From Eutrophovita sp913057845 (GTDB taxonomy: Bacteria > Pseudomonadota > Gammaproteobacteria > Burkholderiales > Eutrophovitaceae), in assembly GCA_963925895.1 (NCBI GenBank), contig CAWUVH010000004.1, positions 62,001 through 126,000 of the forward strand: a stretch of 64,000 nt of DNA, read 5' to 3'. The notes under the pieces were generated by a model. The model was not told the DNA's origin and made no database searches. It saw only the letters and a program-made list of their open reading frames with translations. Position numbers and translations under genes: made by a program. How positions within the stretch are numbered: position 1 is the first letter of the stretch; every line of letters starts with the position of its first letter. This document shows positions 1 to 7,987 of this stretch, piece by piece.

Positions 1-304
1 GTTTTTACGCAACTTAAAGATTAAGATATGCTTTATGTTAAAACCTTTAAAAGAGATATATTAAGAGCAGCTTAGAATGATGAAGTTTTAGCCAATCCAA
101 GTCAAATTTTCTGTCCGAAAAGAAATGCTTTTTCAGATTAAGGGAAAGCTAGCACCCAGATGAATTTAGGGACGATGTCCTTAGGGATTAACTGAGTAGT
201 GGTTGGTCTTTAGTTATACCTGGTATTTGCAATTAAAATATTTCATTCATTTGATAAGGACTTTTAATTGTTAACGAAATTTTTAGATTAAACACTTTGC
301 TTAG
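1..304. other. Intergenic region at window start, no gene seen
   Basis: AT-rich spacer upstream of the MFS transporter. All frames are short and interrupted. A small GGAC/GTCC hairpin lies near 172-181, but I recognise no riboswitch or tRNA. The upstream neighbour is outside the window, so this probably holds the promoter of the next gene. Confidence 0.5.
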
Positions 305-1477
305 ATGCCTTCTTTCGTGAGAAATAGATGGTTCATTCTTCTATTGCTATTCGCGTCCCGTCTTGGGATGGGATTTCAATTTCAAAGTGTGGGTTCGGTA
401 AGTGCTCAGTTATCAAAAGAGATAGGTTTCTCAAATACTGAAATAGGTGCGCTTATCGGTATTTTTATGTTGCCCGGGGTTTTTCTCGCCTTTCCTAGTG
501 GTTTGTTGGGTCGCTGGGTGAGTGACAAAATTATCGTTGCAGCTGGTTTGTTATGCCTATCCATTGGGGGCGCCGTAGTTTTTCTATCCGAAGACTTTTT
601 GTCTATGAGTATTGGGCGTTTTATTTGCGGAGTAGGCTTCGTTTTATCAACAGTGTATTTCACTAAGATGGTTGTCGACTGGTTCCAAGGTCGTGAGCTG
701 GCCACTGCTCTAGGTATTTTAATAGTTAGCTGGCCCGGAGGTATCGCATTAAGCCAGATTATTCATCCTTACATTGCTATTAATCTCGGTTGGCAGTGGG
801 CAATTTCTAGTGCAAGTATTTTCTGTTTGGCTGGAGCATTCGTCATTTCTATATGTTACCGAATGCCTAGCAAAGGGGCGCCTAGCAATAATAATCAAGC
901 TCAAGCCAAGCATCTTACAAGCCAGGAATGGTTAAAAACTAGCGTAGCGGCATGGTCATGGTCATTTTACAATGCCGGTTATTTGGTTTTTTTGAGCTTT
1001 TCAGCGCGTGCGCTACAAGAATCTGGCATTTCCAGTTCTCAAGCCGCAAATACTGTGGGTGTGGCAAGTTTTTTGGTAATGATTTCAATTCTAAGCGGTG
1101 GTGTCGTTGCTGATAAATTCAACATTTCTCGATTCGTCATTCTATTCAGCAGCGCTGTCGCCACACTAAGTCTTTTGACACTTTCTTTTGGATATTTTCC
1201 AATAATGCTATGTTTTTTATTTGGAGCCATAGGCATGTCTTCTGGCGGGATAATAATAGCGTTGTCAGGCCAGGCTATGGCGCCTGAAAGACGCGCGTAC
1301 GGCATGGGCGTTTACCAAACCTGGTTTTTTCTTTTATCTGCTCCAGCCCCCCTAATTGGTGGTTGGTTATATGACCTGACCGACAGAGCTGCTACAGCGC
1401 TAATTTTTGGAGCATCACTTTTTGCTCTGTCTGGTGCATTTTATTTCATGTTCTTGAAAATAAACTCAAAGAATTAA
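305..1477 (+). CDS. MFS transporter
   Basis: Predicted inner-membrane secondary transporter of the major facilitator superfamily, 390 aa with about twelve hydrophobic segments. The N-terminal half carries the alternating glycine-rich helices typical of the fold (LIGIFMLPGVFLAFPSGLLG near residues 50-69), a basic/hydrophilic central loop near residues 188-212 (SKGAPSNNNQAQAKHL), then a second six-helix half. The overall look resembles the CynX/NarK-like side of the family, but the substrate cannot be told. It stands alone, about 135 bases before the Bax-inhibitor-like gene. No clear Shine-Dalgarno precedes the ATG. Family is secure, specificity unknown. Confidence 0.85.
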   Translation: MPSFVRNRWFILLLLFASRLGMGFQFQSVGSVSAQLSKEIGFSNTEIGALIGIFMLPGVFLAFPSGLLGRWVSDKIIVAAGLLCLSIGGAVVFLSEDFLSMSIGRFICGVGFVLSTVYFTKMVVDWFQGRELATALGILIVSWPGGIALSQIIHPYIAINLGWQWAISSASIFCLAGAFVISICYRMPSKGAPSNNNQAQAKHLTSQEWLKTSVAAWSWSFYNAGYLVFLSFSARALQESGISSSQAANTVGVASFLVMISILSGGVVADKFNISRFVILFSSAVATLSLLTLSFGYFPIMLCFLFGAIGMSSGGIIIALSGQAMAPERRAYGMGVYQTWFFLLSAPAPLIGGWLYDLTDRAATALIFGASLFALSGAFYFMFLKINSKN

Positions 1478-1612
1478 AAATAGTTGCCGCTTAACGCAAG
1501 TCAGATTCTGTCTTCCTGCTAAAATCTTGTGTTTATAACCTTCAATAGTGGAAGTTGAAGCCATTGCGATAATTGATAGCGGCAATCAAATTCAAATAGG
1601 AGCGTTTTTAGT

Positions 1613-2398
1613 ATGTCAAAACATAGTGCATTAGCAAAATTTGGTCGGTCGGGTAACCCCGCGTTGAACGCTACAACCTTTACTGGTGTTGTGCCCAAAT
1701 CCGGCGAAGAAGCCAGAGGCATGGCCACAATGTCTTTGGGGGGTACGGTTAATAAAACTGGCATTCTACTGTTGTTGGTGGTGCTGTCAGCATCTTGGAC
1801 GTGGAACCTGTTTTTCCAAAGTAATAATCCTGCGACAGTGATGCCATTGATGATAACTGGCGGTATTGGCGGCTTCATCTTTGCCTTGATAACCATGTTT
1901 AAAAAGCACTGGTCTGGTATAACGGCGCCGGTCTATGCGGTTTTACAAGGTTTATTTTTGGGTGGGATTTCAGCAATTTATGAAGCACAGTTTGACGGTA
2001 TTGTTATTCAGGCGGTTGGCCTTACTCTCGGTACGTTGTCATCGCTGTTGCTTCTGTATAAGACCGGGATAGTTAAGCCCACCGAGAACTTTCGATTGAT
2101 GGTGACGTCGGCGACTATGGGCATCGGATTGTTGTACTTGGTCAGTATGGTCATGAACATGTTTGGCTCAAGTATTGGTTTCATTCACTCCAATGGATTA
2201 TTCGGTATCGGGTTTAGTTTGTTTGTGGTGGCAATTGCTGCACTCAACTTAGTCCTCGATTTTGATTTTATTGAACAAGGAGCGGAGCAGGGTGCGCCAA
2301 AGTACATGGAATGGTTCGGCGCATTCTCGTTAATGGTGACGTTGATATGGTTGTACTTGGAAATGCTCCGCTTGCTGGCCAAGCTGAGAAGTCGCTAG
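1613..2398 (+). CDS. Bax inhibitor-1/YccA-like membrane protein
   Basis: Integral membrane protein of the Bax inhibitor-1 superfamily (BaxI_1 type), 261 aa with about seven transmembrane segments. The N terminus has the SGNPALNATTF signature typical of this subfamily, followed by helices from about residue 50 onward; acidic residues in the late helices (LDFDFIEQGAE, about 212-222) are a family hallmark. Members are linked to calcium leak and membrane proteostasis, but the role in this type of bacterium is not known. An AGGAG ribosome site lies about 10 bases before the ATG. The stop overlaps the next gene's probable GTG start. Confidence 0.85.
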   Translation: MSKHSALAKFGRSGNPALNATTFTGVVPKSGEEARGMATMSLGGTVNKTGILLLLVVLSASWTWNLFFQSNNPATVMPLMITGGIGGFIFALITMFKKHWSGITAPVYAVLQGLFLGGISAIYEAQFDGIVIQAVGLTLGTLSSLLLLYKTGIVKPTENFRLMVTSATMGIGLLYLVSMVMNMFGSSIGFIHSNGLFGIGFSLFVVAIAALNLVLDFDFIEQGAEQGAPKYMEWFGAFSLMVTLIWLYLEMLRLLAKLRSR

Positions 2399-2604
2399 TG
2401 GATCTAAATAGTCTACTCTTCGGTGGGTTGGCGATTATATCGCTGGCGGTATTTTTCTTTATTGGGCGCTATAAAGCGGTCAAAAAACAGACTGAACGCA
2501 ATGACCGTATAGATTGGAGTCAACGACAATTCTCACTTTGGAGAATTGCCCTGTATAGTCTCGGGGTTGTGCTTGCGGTAGTTCTGGTGACGCAACTATT
2601 GTGA
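2398..2604 (+). CDS. Small two-helix membrane protein
   Basis: Unrecognised 68-aa protein. Two hydrophobic segments (about residues 5-22 and 47-66) flank a charged loop rich in K, R and D (GRYKAVKKQTERNDRIDW). I chose the GTG that overlaps the preceding TAG (TAGTG), the usual sign of translational coupling, with a GAGAAG-like ribosome site upstream. An ATG at 2311 or 2347 would also be in frame but would put much of the protein inside the Bax-inhibitor gene. Probably co-expressed with its neighbours; function unknown. Confidence 0.55.
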   Translation: MDLNSLLFGGLAIISLAVFFFIGRYKAVKKQTERNDRIDWSQRQFSLWRIALYSLGVVLAVVLVTQLL

Positions 2605-2656
2605 TGTTTTGATCTTGATCTGATGACTTGGTCTTTAAATAAAAGGATAGTGGACA

Positions 2657-3040
2657 ATGGACAATATATCGTTGCTGATTAGTGGCATGATCGTGGGCGT
2701 AATCGTTTTTCAAACGGCAATTATCGCACCGACTGTTTTCACTTCGCTCTCGGGTGCTGATAGTTCACTTTTTTTACGCAAAGTATTTCCTCGTTTTTTT
2801 GTCTTACTGGCAGCGCTTGGCGCGACCGCTAATATCGCCGCTATCGTTACCCATGATTGGTCGGCGATCGCCATCTCTGGCACCACAGTGGCACTTGCTG
2901 TGATTGCCTATTTACTGATACCAATGACTAATAAAAGCCGTGACGGGGGTAATGAGAAAGCTTTTAAACGCTTGCACCTAGTCAGCGTCCTCTTGACGCT
3001 GTCCATGCTCGCGTTAAATACAGCCAGTATCGTCGCGTAG
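2657..3040 (+). CDS. DUF4149/TMEM205-like membrane protein
   Basis: Small integral membrane protein of 127 aa with four hydrophobic helices. The LRKVFPRFF stretch around residues 41-49 between helices one and two, and the overall size, match the DUF4149 (TMEM205-like) family, whose biochemical role is not established. An AAGGATAG ribosome site precedes the ATG. It sits between the two-helix protein and the OsmC-YcaO gene with a 40-base gap to the latter, so these may be one transcript. Confidence 0.7.
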   Translation: MDNISLLISGMIVGVIVFQTAIIAPTVFTSLSGADSSLFLRKVFPRFFVLLAALGATANIAAIVTHDWSAIAISGTTVALAVIAYLLIPMTNKSRDGGNEKAFKRLHLVSVLLTLSMLALNTASIVA

Positions 3041-3080
3041 CGCGAAGACAATATTTTGAAGATATTCCTAGAAATTTCCT

Positions 3081-5276
3081 ATGGAAATTAAGGTCAACTT
3101 TCTCGAGAAGCTGCGCCTAGAAGCTAAGTTCGATGACTTTACGGTTGTCGCTGACCAGCCGATTCGTTATAAAGGTGATGGCTCGGCGCCTGGTCCTTTC
3201 GACTATTTCTTAGTCTCTTCTGCTTTGTGTGCGGCTTACTTTGTGAAGTTGTACTGCGAAACACGCAATATTTCTACTGAAAACATTCGTCTATCGCAAA
3301 ACAATATTGTCGATCCAGTAAATCGTTACCAACAAATATTCAAAATTCAGGTTGAGCTACCTTCAGATATTCCAGAGGTGGATCGCCGGGGTATATTGCG
3401 TTCTATTGAGCGTTGTACCGTTAAAAAAGTAGTGCAAGCTGGGCCCGAGTTTGTTATCGAAGAGGTGGATAATCTCGATACTGATGCTCAGTCGTTACTC
3501 AATTTCCAAACTACATCTGATGTCAGCACTATCGTCACTGGAAAAGACCTGCCGCTGGAACAAACCATCGCGAATATGTCCGGCATTTTGGCAAACCTGG
3601 GCATCAGGATTGAAATTGCATCATGGCGCAATATCATCCCTAATGTGTGGTCCTTGCATATCCGAGATGCGCAGTCACCGATGTGTTTTACCAATGGTAA
3701 GGGAGCGACCAAAGAAAGTGCGTTGGCATCAGCTCTGGGTGAGTATATTGAAAGGCTTAGTAACAATCATTTCTACGCCGAGTCTTTTTGGGGTGAGGAC
3801 ATCGCTAACTCAAGTTTTGTTCATTACCCGAATGAGCGCTGGTTCAAGCCAGGGACAGAGGATGAGCTACCGATTGGAATTCTAGATGAGTACTGCCTGC
3901 CAATCTACAATTTCGATGGCGAGTTGCGAGGCTCACATCTGATCGATACTAATTCTGGCAATGTGCAGCGAGGTATTTGTTCGCTGCCTTATGTGCGTCA
4001 ATCTGATAGTGAAGTGGTGTATTTTCCTACTAACCTAATCGAAAACCTGTTTGCCAGTAACGGCATGAGTGCGGGTAATACGTTGGCTGAAGCACAGGTA
4101 CAGTGTCTGTCTGAGATTTTTGAGCGCGCGGTAAAGCGGGAAATCTTAGAAGGTGAAATCACTCTGCCTGATGTTCCGTATGACGTGTTGTCAAAATTTC
4201 CTGGCATCCTGGCAGGTATTCAGGGTTTAGAGGAGCAGGGCTTTCCGGTGTTAGTAAAAGATGCTTCAATGGGTGGGATTTACCCAGTGTTGTGCGTTGC
4301 TCTGATGAATCCGCGCACGGGTGGTGTGTTTGCGTCGTTCGGTGCCCATCCCAGTTTTGAGGTGGCGCTGGAGCGCAGCCTTACGGAACTGCTGCAAGGT
4401 CGCAGTTTTGAGGGTTTGAGCGATTTGCCTCGCCCCACCTTTGAAAGCAACGCAGTTACTGAGCCAAATAACTTTGTTGAGCACTTCATCGATTCCAGTG
4501 GAATCGTGTCATGGCGCTTTTTCAGTGACAAAGCTAATTACGCATTTGTTGAGTGGGATTTTTCTAGTGGTGGCGAGGATTCTAATGTCGACGAAGCTGA
4601 GACCTTGCTCAGCATTCTTAAAAGTATGGGCAAAGAGGTTTACACCGCGACATATGACCAGTTGGGGGCCATAGCCTGCAGAATTTTGGTGCCTGGTTAT
4701 TCGGAGGTTTACCCAGTCGAGGAGTTAATCTGGGACAACACCAACAAAGCGCTGTTGTTTCGCTCTGATATTTTAAACTTACATCGCCTGGACGATGCAA
4801 GCCTTGCGGCTCTGCTAGAGCGGTTGGATAACAACGAGTTGGATGAGTACTCTGATATTGCCACCTTGATCGGGATAGAATTTGATGACAATACAGAGTG
4901 GGGGCAATTGACTGTTCTCGAGTTAAAACTTCTGATTCATCTCGCTTTAAAGCAATTTGAGGCGGTCCATGAGTTGGTTGGAGCGTTCCTGCAGTACAAC
5001 GACAACACGGCCGAGCGCGGATTGTTCTACCAGAACTTGAATGTGGTACTCGAGGTTCTGCTCGATGACGAATTGGAATTGGATGACTACGCCGTAAACT
5101 TCCGTCGTATGTTTGGTCATGATCGTATGCATGCTGTCATGGGATCAGTTGACGGGAGTGTTCGCTTTTTCGGGTTAACTCCAACGAGCATGAAATTGGA
5201 GGGGCTAGATAGGCACCGCCGGCTAATTGACAGTTACAAAAAAATATACCAGGCGCGGGCTGAGACAGCGGAATAA
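3081..5276 (+). CDS. OsmC-YcaO fusion protein
   Basis: 731-aa cytoplasmic protein joining two domains. Residues 1-135 look like an OsmC/Ohr-type domain with the two spaced cysteines expected for peroxidase chemistry (Cys50 in SSALCAAY and Cys112 in ERCTVKK). Residues about 155-730 align throughout with E. coli YcaO: PNVWSLHIRD, CFTNGKGATKESALASALGE and EYIERL, then LSEIFERAVKRE, which carry the acidic residues that bind Mg-ATP in YcaO kinases. YcaO proteins activate backbone amides; E. coli YcaO is an accessory factor for methylthiolation of ribosomal protein S12. The C-terminal TPR-like half is retained. There is no neighbouring precursor peptide or dehydrogenase, which argues against a RiPP cluster. 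OsmC-YcaO fusions are known from databases but their substrate is not. Confidence 0.88.
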   Translation: MEIKVNFLEKLRLEAKFDDFTVVADQPIRYKGDGSAPGPFDYFLVSSALCAAYFVKLYCETRNISTENIRLSQNNIVDPVNRYQQIFKIQVELPSDIPEVDRRGILRSIERCTVKKVVQAGPEFVIEEVDNLDTDAQSLLNFQTTSDVSTIVTGKDLPLEQTIANMSGILANLGIRIEIASWRNIIPNVWSLHIRDAQSPMCFTNGKGATKESALASALGEYIERLSNNHFYAESFWGEDIANSSFVHYPNERWFKPGTEDELPIGILDEYCLPIYNFDGELRGSHLIDTNSGNVQRGICSLPYVRQSDSEVVYFPTNLIENLFASNGMSAGNTLAEAQVQCLSEIFERAVKREILEGEITLPDVPYDVLSKFPGILAGIQGLEEQGFPVLVKDASMGGIYPVLCVALMNPRTGGVFASFGAHPSFEVALERSLTELLQGRSFEGLSDLPRPTFESNAVTEPNNFVEHFIDSSGIVSWRFFSDKANYAFVEWDFSSGGEDSNVDEAETLLSILKSMGKEVYTATYDQLGAIACRILVPGYSEVYPVEELIWDNTNKALLFRSDILNLHRLDDASLAALLERLDNNELDEYSDIATLIGIEFDDNTEWGQLTVLELKLLIHLALKQFEAVHELVGAFLQYNDNTAERGLFYQNLNVVLEVLLDDELELDDYAVNFRRMFGHDRMHAVMGSVDGSVRFFGLTPTSMKLEGLDRHRRLIDSYKKIYQARAETAE

Positions 5277-5606
5277 TATGTTCTTAGACTGGTTAGTAAA
5301 AAGGGGCATTCAGGTCTAATAGAGCTTTTCCATACGGGAAGAGAGGTCCGCCGACGAAAAATAAACTCTTATTTTTGAGTCTTGGGTTCTGAATTTAAAA
5401 TAAATGGATCGCCATTAGATAAGGGTGCTAGAGTGCATCAGACACTAAATAAACACCCTGAGCCTGTTTGTGTCTGGTCTTTATGTGGCAGCCCTGTGGG
5501 CGTCTGAGGCGTAGTTAGATCGCTCTTTCGTTGTTAACAAACGAATGATTGATATAGAGGTATTCATATTAAAAGTAGTGATTAACGAAGCAGAGAGGGA
5601 AAACAG
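5277..5606. other. Structured spacer after the OsmC-YcaO gene
   Basis: No gene is supported here. Two features stand out. At 5422-5459 a nested hairpin pairs AGGGTG with CACCCT and, inside it, AGTG with CACT. At 5527-5545 a dyad pairs TTCGTT with AACGAA around GTTAACA, about 60 bases before the small basic protein. Either could be regulatory; neither matches a named RNA family that I recognise. Confidence 0.45.
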
Positions 5607-5741
5607 ATGTCAAAAGGTAATAAAAATCAAAGTAATCGTGAAGCAAAAAAACCTAAGAAAATTAAAGACAAAGTTATTGCTACCGCAGATTCTGGAAAGT
5701 CTTCAAATGCGGCTCTGTCTAGAATGAAAGCGCCAAAATAA
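5607..5741 (+). CDS. Small basic conserved protein (MSKGNKNQ...KKPKK type)
   Basis: A 44-aa lysine-rich protein that begins MSKGNKNQSNREAKKPKK. The MxKGN(x)nREAKKPKK opening resembles a small uncharacterised protein widespread in proteobacteria, usually followed by a variable tail. A good GAGAGGGA ribosome site sits 7 bases upstream. The composition (about one quarter lysine or arginine, no hydrophobic segment) suggests a soluble, perhaps nucleic-acid-associated peptide. It is monocistronic, with a palindrome upstream and a strong terminator about 150 bases downstream. No function can be given. Confidence 0.65.
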   Translation: MSKGNKNQSNREAKKPKKIKDKVIATADSGKSSNAALSRMKAPK

Positions 5742-5893
5742 TTAAAACGAGAGATATCCATTTACATAGTTGGTCGACGCCATGTCGGAGCCTGAGGTTG
5801 TTAAAGAGGACGCGGCTTTAATCGACAATCAGCAAAAACATTTCTTAAGAAGATTGCTGAATGCATGAGCATAACGAGATATCGCTATCCACT

Positions 5894-5931
5894 ATAGGTC
5901 TTTCATTTTTGCATGAAAGACCTATTTTTTT
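5894..5931 (+). terminator. Strong rho-independent terminator
   Basis: A perfect 13-bp stem (ATAGGTCTTTCAT with ATGAAAGACCTAT) closes a 6-base loop and runs into a seven-T tract. It ends the small basic protein transcript. A very similar hairpin (GGGTCTTT.../...AAAGACCC) follows the MetX-like gene at 46733. Confidence 0.9.
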
Positions 5932-6048
5932 ATGATATTTGGAATAAACCGGAGCCAACAAAGAGTAATGGTATTTTTGAATGGACAATTGGTCGACTGA
6001 AATGATTAATAAATGTGGAAAAAATTTATATCTCAGTGGTGAGCGTAA

Positions 6049-7335
6049 ATGATGATTGATGGGGGCTCCCTTCGCCGTACTCTATCGGACGAATTGCACG
6101 CGCGCGCCTTTAATAATTTTTCTGGCGCTGGCCGTTTCGTAAGATTTGTTTACTTAATTGATGGTAATACAGAAGCATTGATTCAATATGTGAACGCCTT
6201 CTTAAGCGCGGAGGGCCATACGTTTATTCCTGCGGGGAGTAAGTTTGCTATCTTTTCTCTAGATGAGTATTCACTCGAATATGAACGTCATACTGAATTC
6301 GTTTCTATTAGTTTCATTCAAAAAACAGATGCTCTAGATACAGGGCTTTTGTCAGCATCATACGATGAAAGTAAGGTGCCTCTGCCTTTGGAGTGGGCAC
6401 GCCAAGCTCCAATGAGTTTGTTTCACGCCATATGGTTGGAAATTGGAGGAAAATCACCAGTTGGCTTGACTGAGCAAAACATGCTTGACCTGATGGAGGC
6501 TCGCGCGGTTGCGGCAAACCAATTCAGTGATGGAGCGGCTGAGGTATATTTTGCTTTTGACATTGATACAGCCGGATTTTCGAGAGTCGCTCTTTATAAT
6601 TCGAGTATGACGGCGAGTCGGCTTGGCCGTGCGGTACAACGAATTGTCGAGCTGGAAACTTATCGGCTACTTGCGCTTCTGGGTTTTGCAACAGTGCGGG
6701 AACATGAATCCAAGCTTGATGCAATAGCGAAGCGTGTTGGAGTGCTGACTAACGAGCTGGGGGATCAGATTAACCAGCCCGAAAGTCATGTGGAGAGCAT
6801 GCTGTCCAACCTGTCAACACAGGCAGCTGATTTGGAGGGGATTTACTCGAATGCGTCTTATCGCATGGCCGCGACCAAGGCCTATGACAGCATTGTTTTA
6901 AACCGTCTTGAAGGTTTGAGGGTAAGTCGTGTCGAGGGTTTTCAGGGCGTAAAGGGCTTTTTGAATCGTCGTATGTTGCCTGCGATAGATAGCTGTCGCG
7001 CATTCTCAGAGCGGCTTCGTCGGCTCTCTGAGCGTATTAGTCGGGCTGGTGATTTGTTACAAACGCAGACTGAGATGATTATTCAGCGTCAGAATCGAGA
7101 CTTACTGATTTCCATGAACAGTAGAGCAAAGGCTCAATTGCGTTTACAACAAACAGTCGAGGGGTTGTCCATTGCTGCGGTAACCTATTATGGTGCCGGA
7201 CTCGTTGGTTTTTTGGGTATGTCATTACCGTTAGATAGTTGGGGAATTGATTTGGTCACGATCAAGGCGGTTTCTATCCCTGTTATTGCAGGTTTTGTTT
7301 GGCTGACGATTCGCCGAGTTAAACAAAGCAAGTAA
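6049..7335 (+). CDS. DUF3422 family protein
   Basis: 428-aa protein of the DUF3422 family. The start has the family opening LRRTLSDELHARAF, here with Phe-Asn where a proline often follows. A long helical, partly coiled-coil middle (about 230-370) is followed by two hydrophobic C-terminal segments (about 378-397 and 404-420) and a basic tail, so it is a membrane-anchored protein with a large cytoplasmic part. No enzymatic activity has been assigned to the family. Two adjacent ATGs are possible starts, with GGTGAG upstream. It lies about 55 bases before the SxtJ-like gene and may share its transcript. Confidence 0.85.
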   Translation: MMIDGGSLRRTLSDELHARAFNNFSGAGRFVRFVYLIDGNTEALIQYVNAFLSAEGHTFIPAGSKFAIFSLDEYSLEYERHTEFVSISFIQKTDALDTGLLSASYDESKVPLPLEWARQAPMSLFHAIWLEIGGKSPVGLTEQNMLDLMEARAVAANQFSDGAAEVYFAFDIDTAGFSRVALYNSSMTASRLGRAVQRIVELETYRLLALLGFATVREHESKLDAIAKRVGVLTNELGDQINQPESHVESMLSNLSTQAADLEGIYSNASYRMAATKAYDSIVLNRLEGLRVSRVEGFQGVKGFLNRRMLPAIDSCRAFSERLRRLSERISRAGDLLQTQTEMIIQRQNRDLLISMNSRAKAQLRLQQTVEGLSIAAVTYYGAGLVGFLGMSLPLDSWGIDLVTIKAVSIPVIAGFVWLTIRRVKQSK

Positions 7336-7391
7336 AATAAAAAATCGGTTTTAAGCTTAGTTTAAATATCCTAGATCAATTAATAGCATTC

Positions 7392-7802
7392 ATGTCTACT
7401 CAATCATCAGATACAGACCTCCCATCAAACCGAACATTTGGATATTTTTTTTCCGTTTTATTTGCGGCATTCGCTTTTTATTTATTCACGCATGATCAGA
7501 GTGTTTTGGCCTATGGCAGCTTAATAACATTGACTGCTCTATTTTCAGCTACCGCAACATTTAAGCCTTGTTTATTGATGCCCTTAAATCAATTGTGGAT
7601 GAGGTTTGGACGTTTGTTGGGTAAAATTATCAGTCCAATTGTTATGGGTGCTATTTACTTTGGCTTGTTCGTCCCTATGGGGCTGGTGATGAGAGTCTTC
7701 GGGCGAGATGAGCTCCGGTTGCGCGTCAAAGCACGGCAGACGTACTGGAAGCCGAAAGAGTTAAAGAACTTAGATGATGATTCGTTCAATAATCAATTTT
7801 AA
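7392..7802 (+). CDS. SxtJ-like membrane protein
   Basis: 136-aa protein with about three or four hydrophobic segments and a charged C terminus (KARQTYWKPKELKNLDDDSF). Size, topology and position directly before a 50-aa membrane peptide and a NodU-type carbamoyltransferase match SxtJ, a small membrane protein found beside the carbamoyltransferase SxtI in saxitoxin clusters and, far more widely, in non-toxin bacteria. The YWKPKE segment is typical. Its molecular role is unknown; it may tether the carbamoyltransferase or its product to the membrane. Confidence 0.78.
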   Translation: MSTQSSDTDLPSNRTFGYFFSVLFAAFAFYLFTHDQSVLAYGSLITLTALFSATATFKPCLLMPLNQLWMRFGRLLGKIISPIVMGAIYFGLFVPMGLVMRVFGRDELRLRVKARQTYWKPKELKNLDDDSFNNQF

Positions 7803-7814
7803 ATAGAACCTCTT

Positions 7815-7967
7815 ATGATCGACATATTAAAAGAGTTGTGGCGTTTCTTACGTGTTCGAAAAAAACTCTGGATGACGCCAATTATTATTGTGATGCTTCT
7901 TCTTGGAGGTTTGTTAGTTCTGGCACAGGGCTCGGTAGTAGCCCCGTTCATATACACACTGTTCTGA
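7815..7967 (+). CDS. SxtK/DUF5989-like 50-aa membrane protein
   Basis: A 50-aa protein with opening MIDILKELWRFLRVRKKLWM and one transmembrane helix (about residues 21-38), ending in LAQGSVVAPFIYTLF. The pattern ELWxFLRxRKKxWLxPI...GxLxVLAQGSxxAPFIYTLF is the DUF5989/SxtK family, which accompanies SxtJ and carbamoyltransferases. Start codon lies 12 bases after the SxtJ-like stop and the stop lies 20 bases before the carbamoyltransferase, so the three genes are surely one operon. Function unknown. Confidence 0.85.
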   Translation: MIDILKELWRFLRVRKKLWMTPIIIVMLLLGGLLVLAQGSVVAPFIYTLF

Positions 7968-7987
7968 TTTGATACGACTTATCGGCC

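Noticed and set aside
3081..5276. A RiPP biosynthetic cluster around the YcaO protein
   Set aside because: No precursor peptide, dehydrogenase or cyclodehydratase partner is nearby and the protein is of the E. coli YcaO type.
5545..5727. 60-codon forward frame overlapping the small basic gene
   Set aside because: It lacks a ribosome site, while the 44-codon frame inside it has one and a conserved-looking product.
5782..5868. 28-codon frame MSEPEVVKED... before the terminator
   Set aside because: No ribosome site and too short to judge without conservation data.
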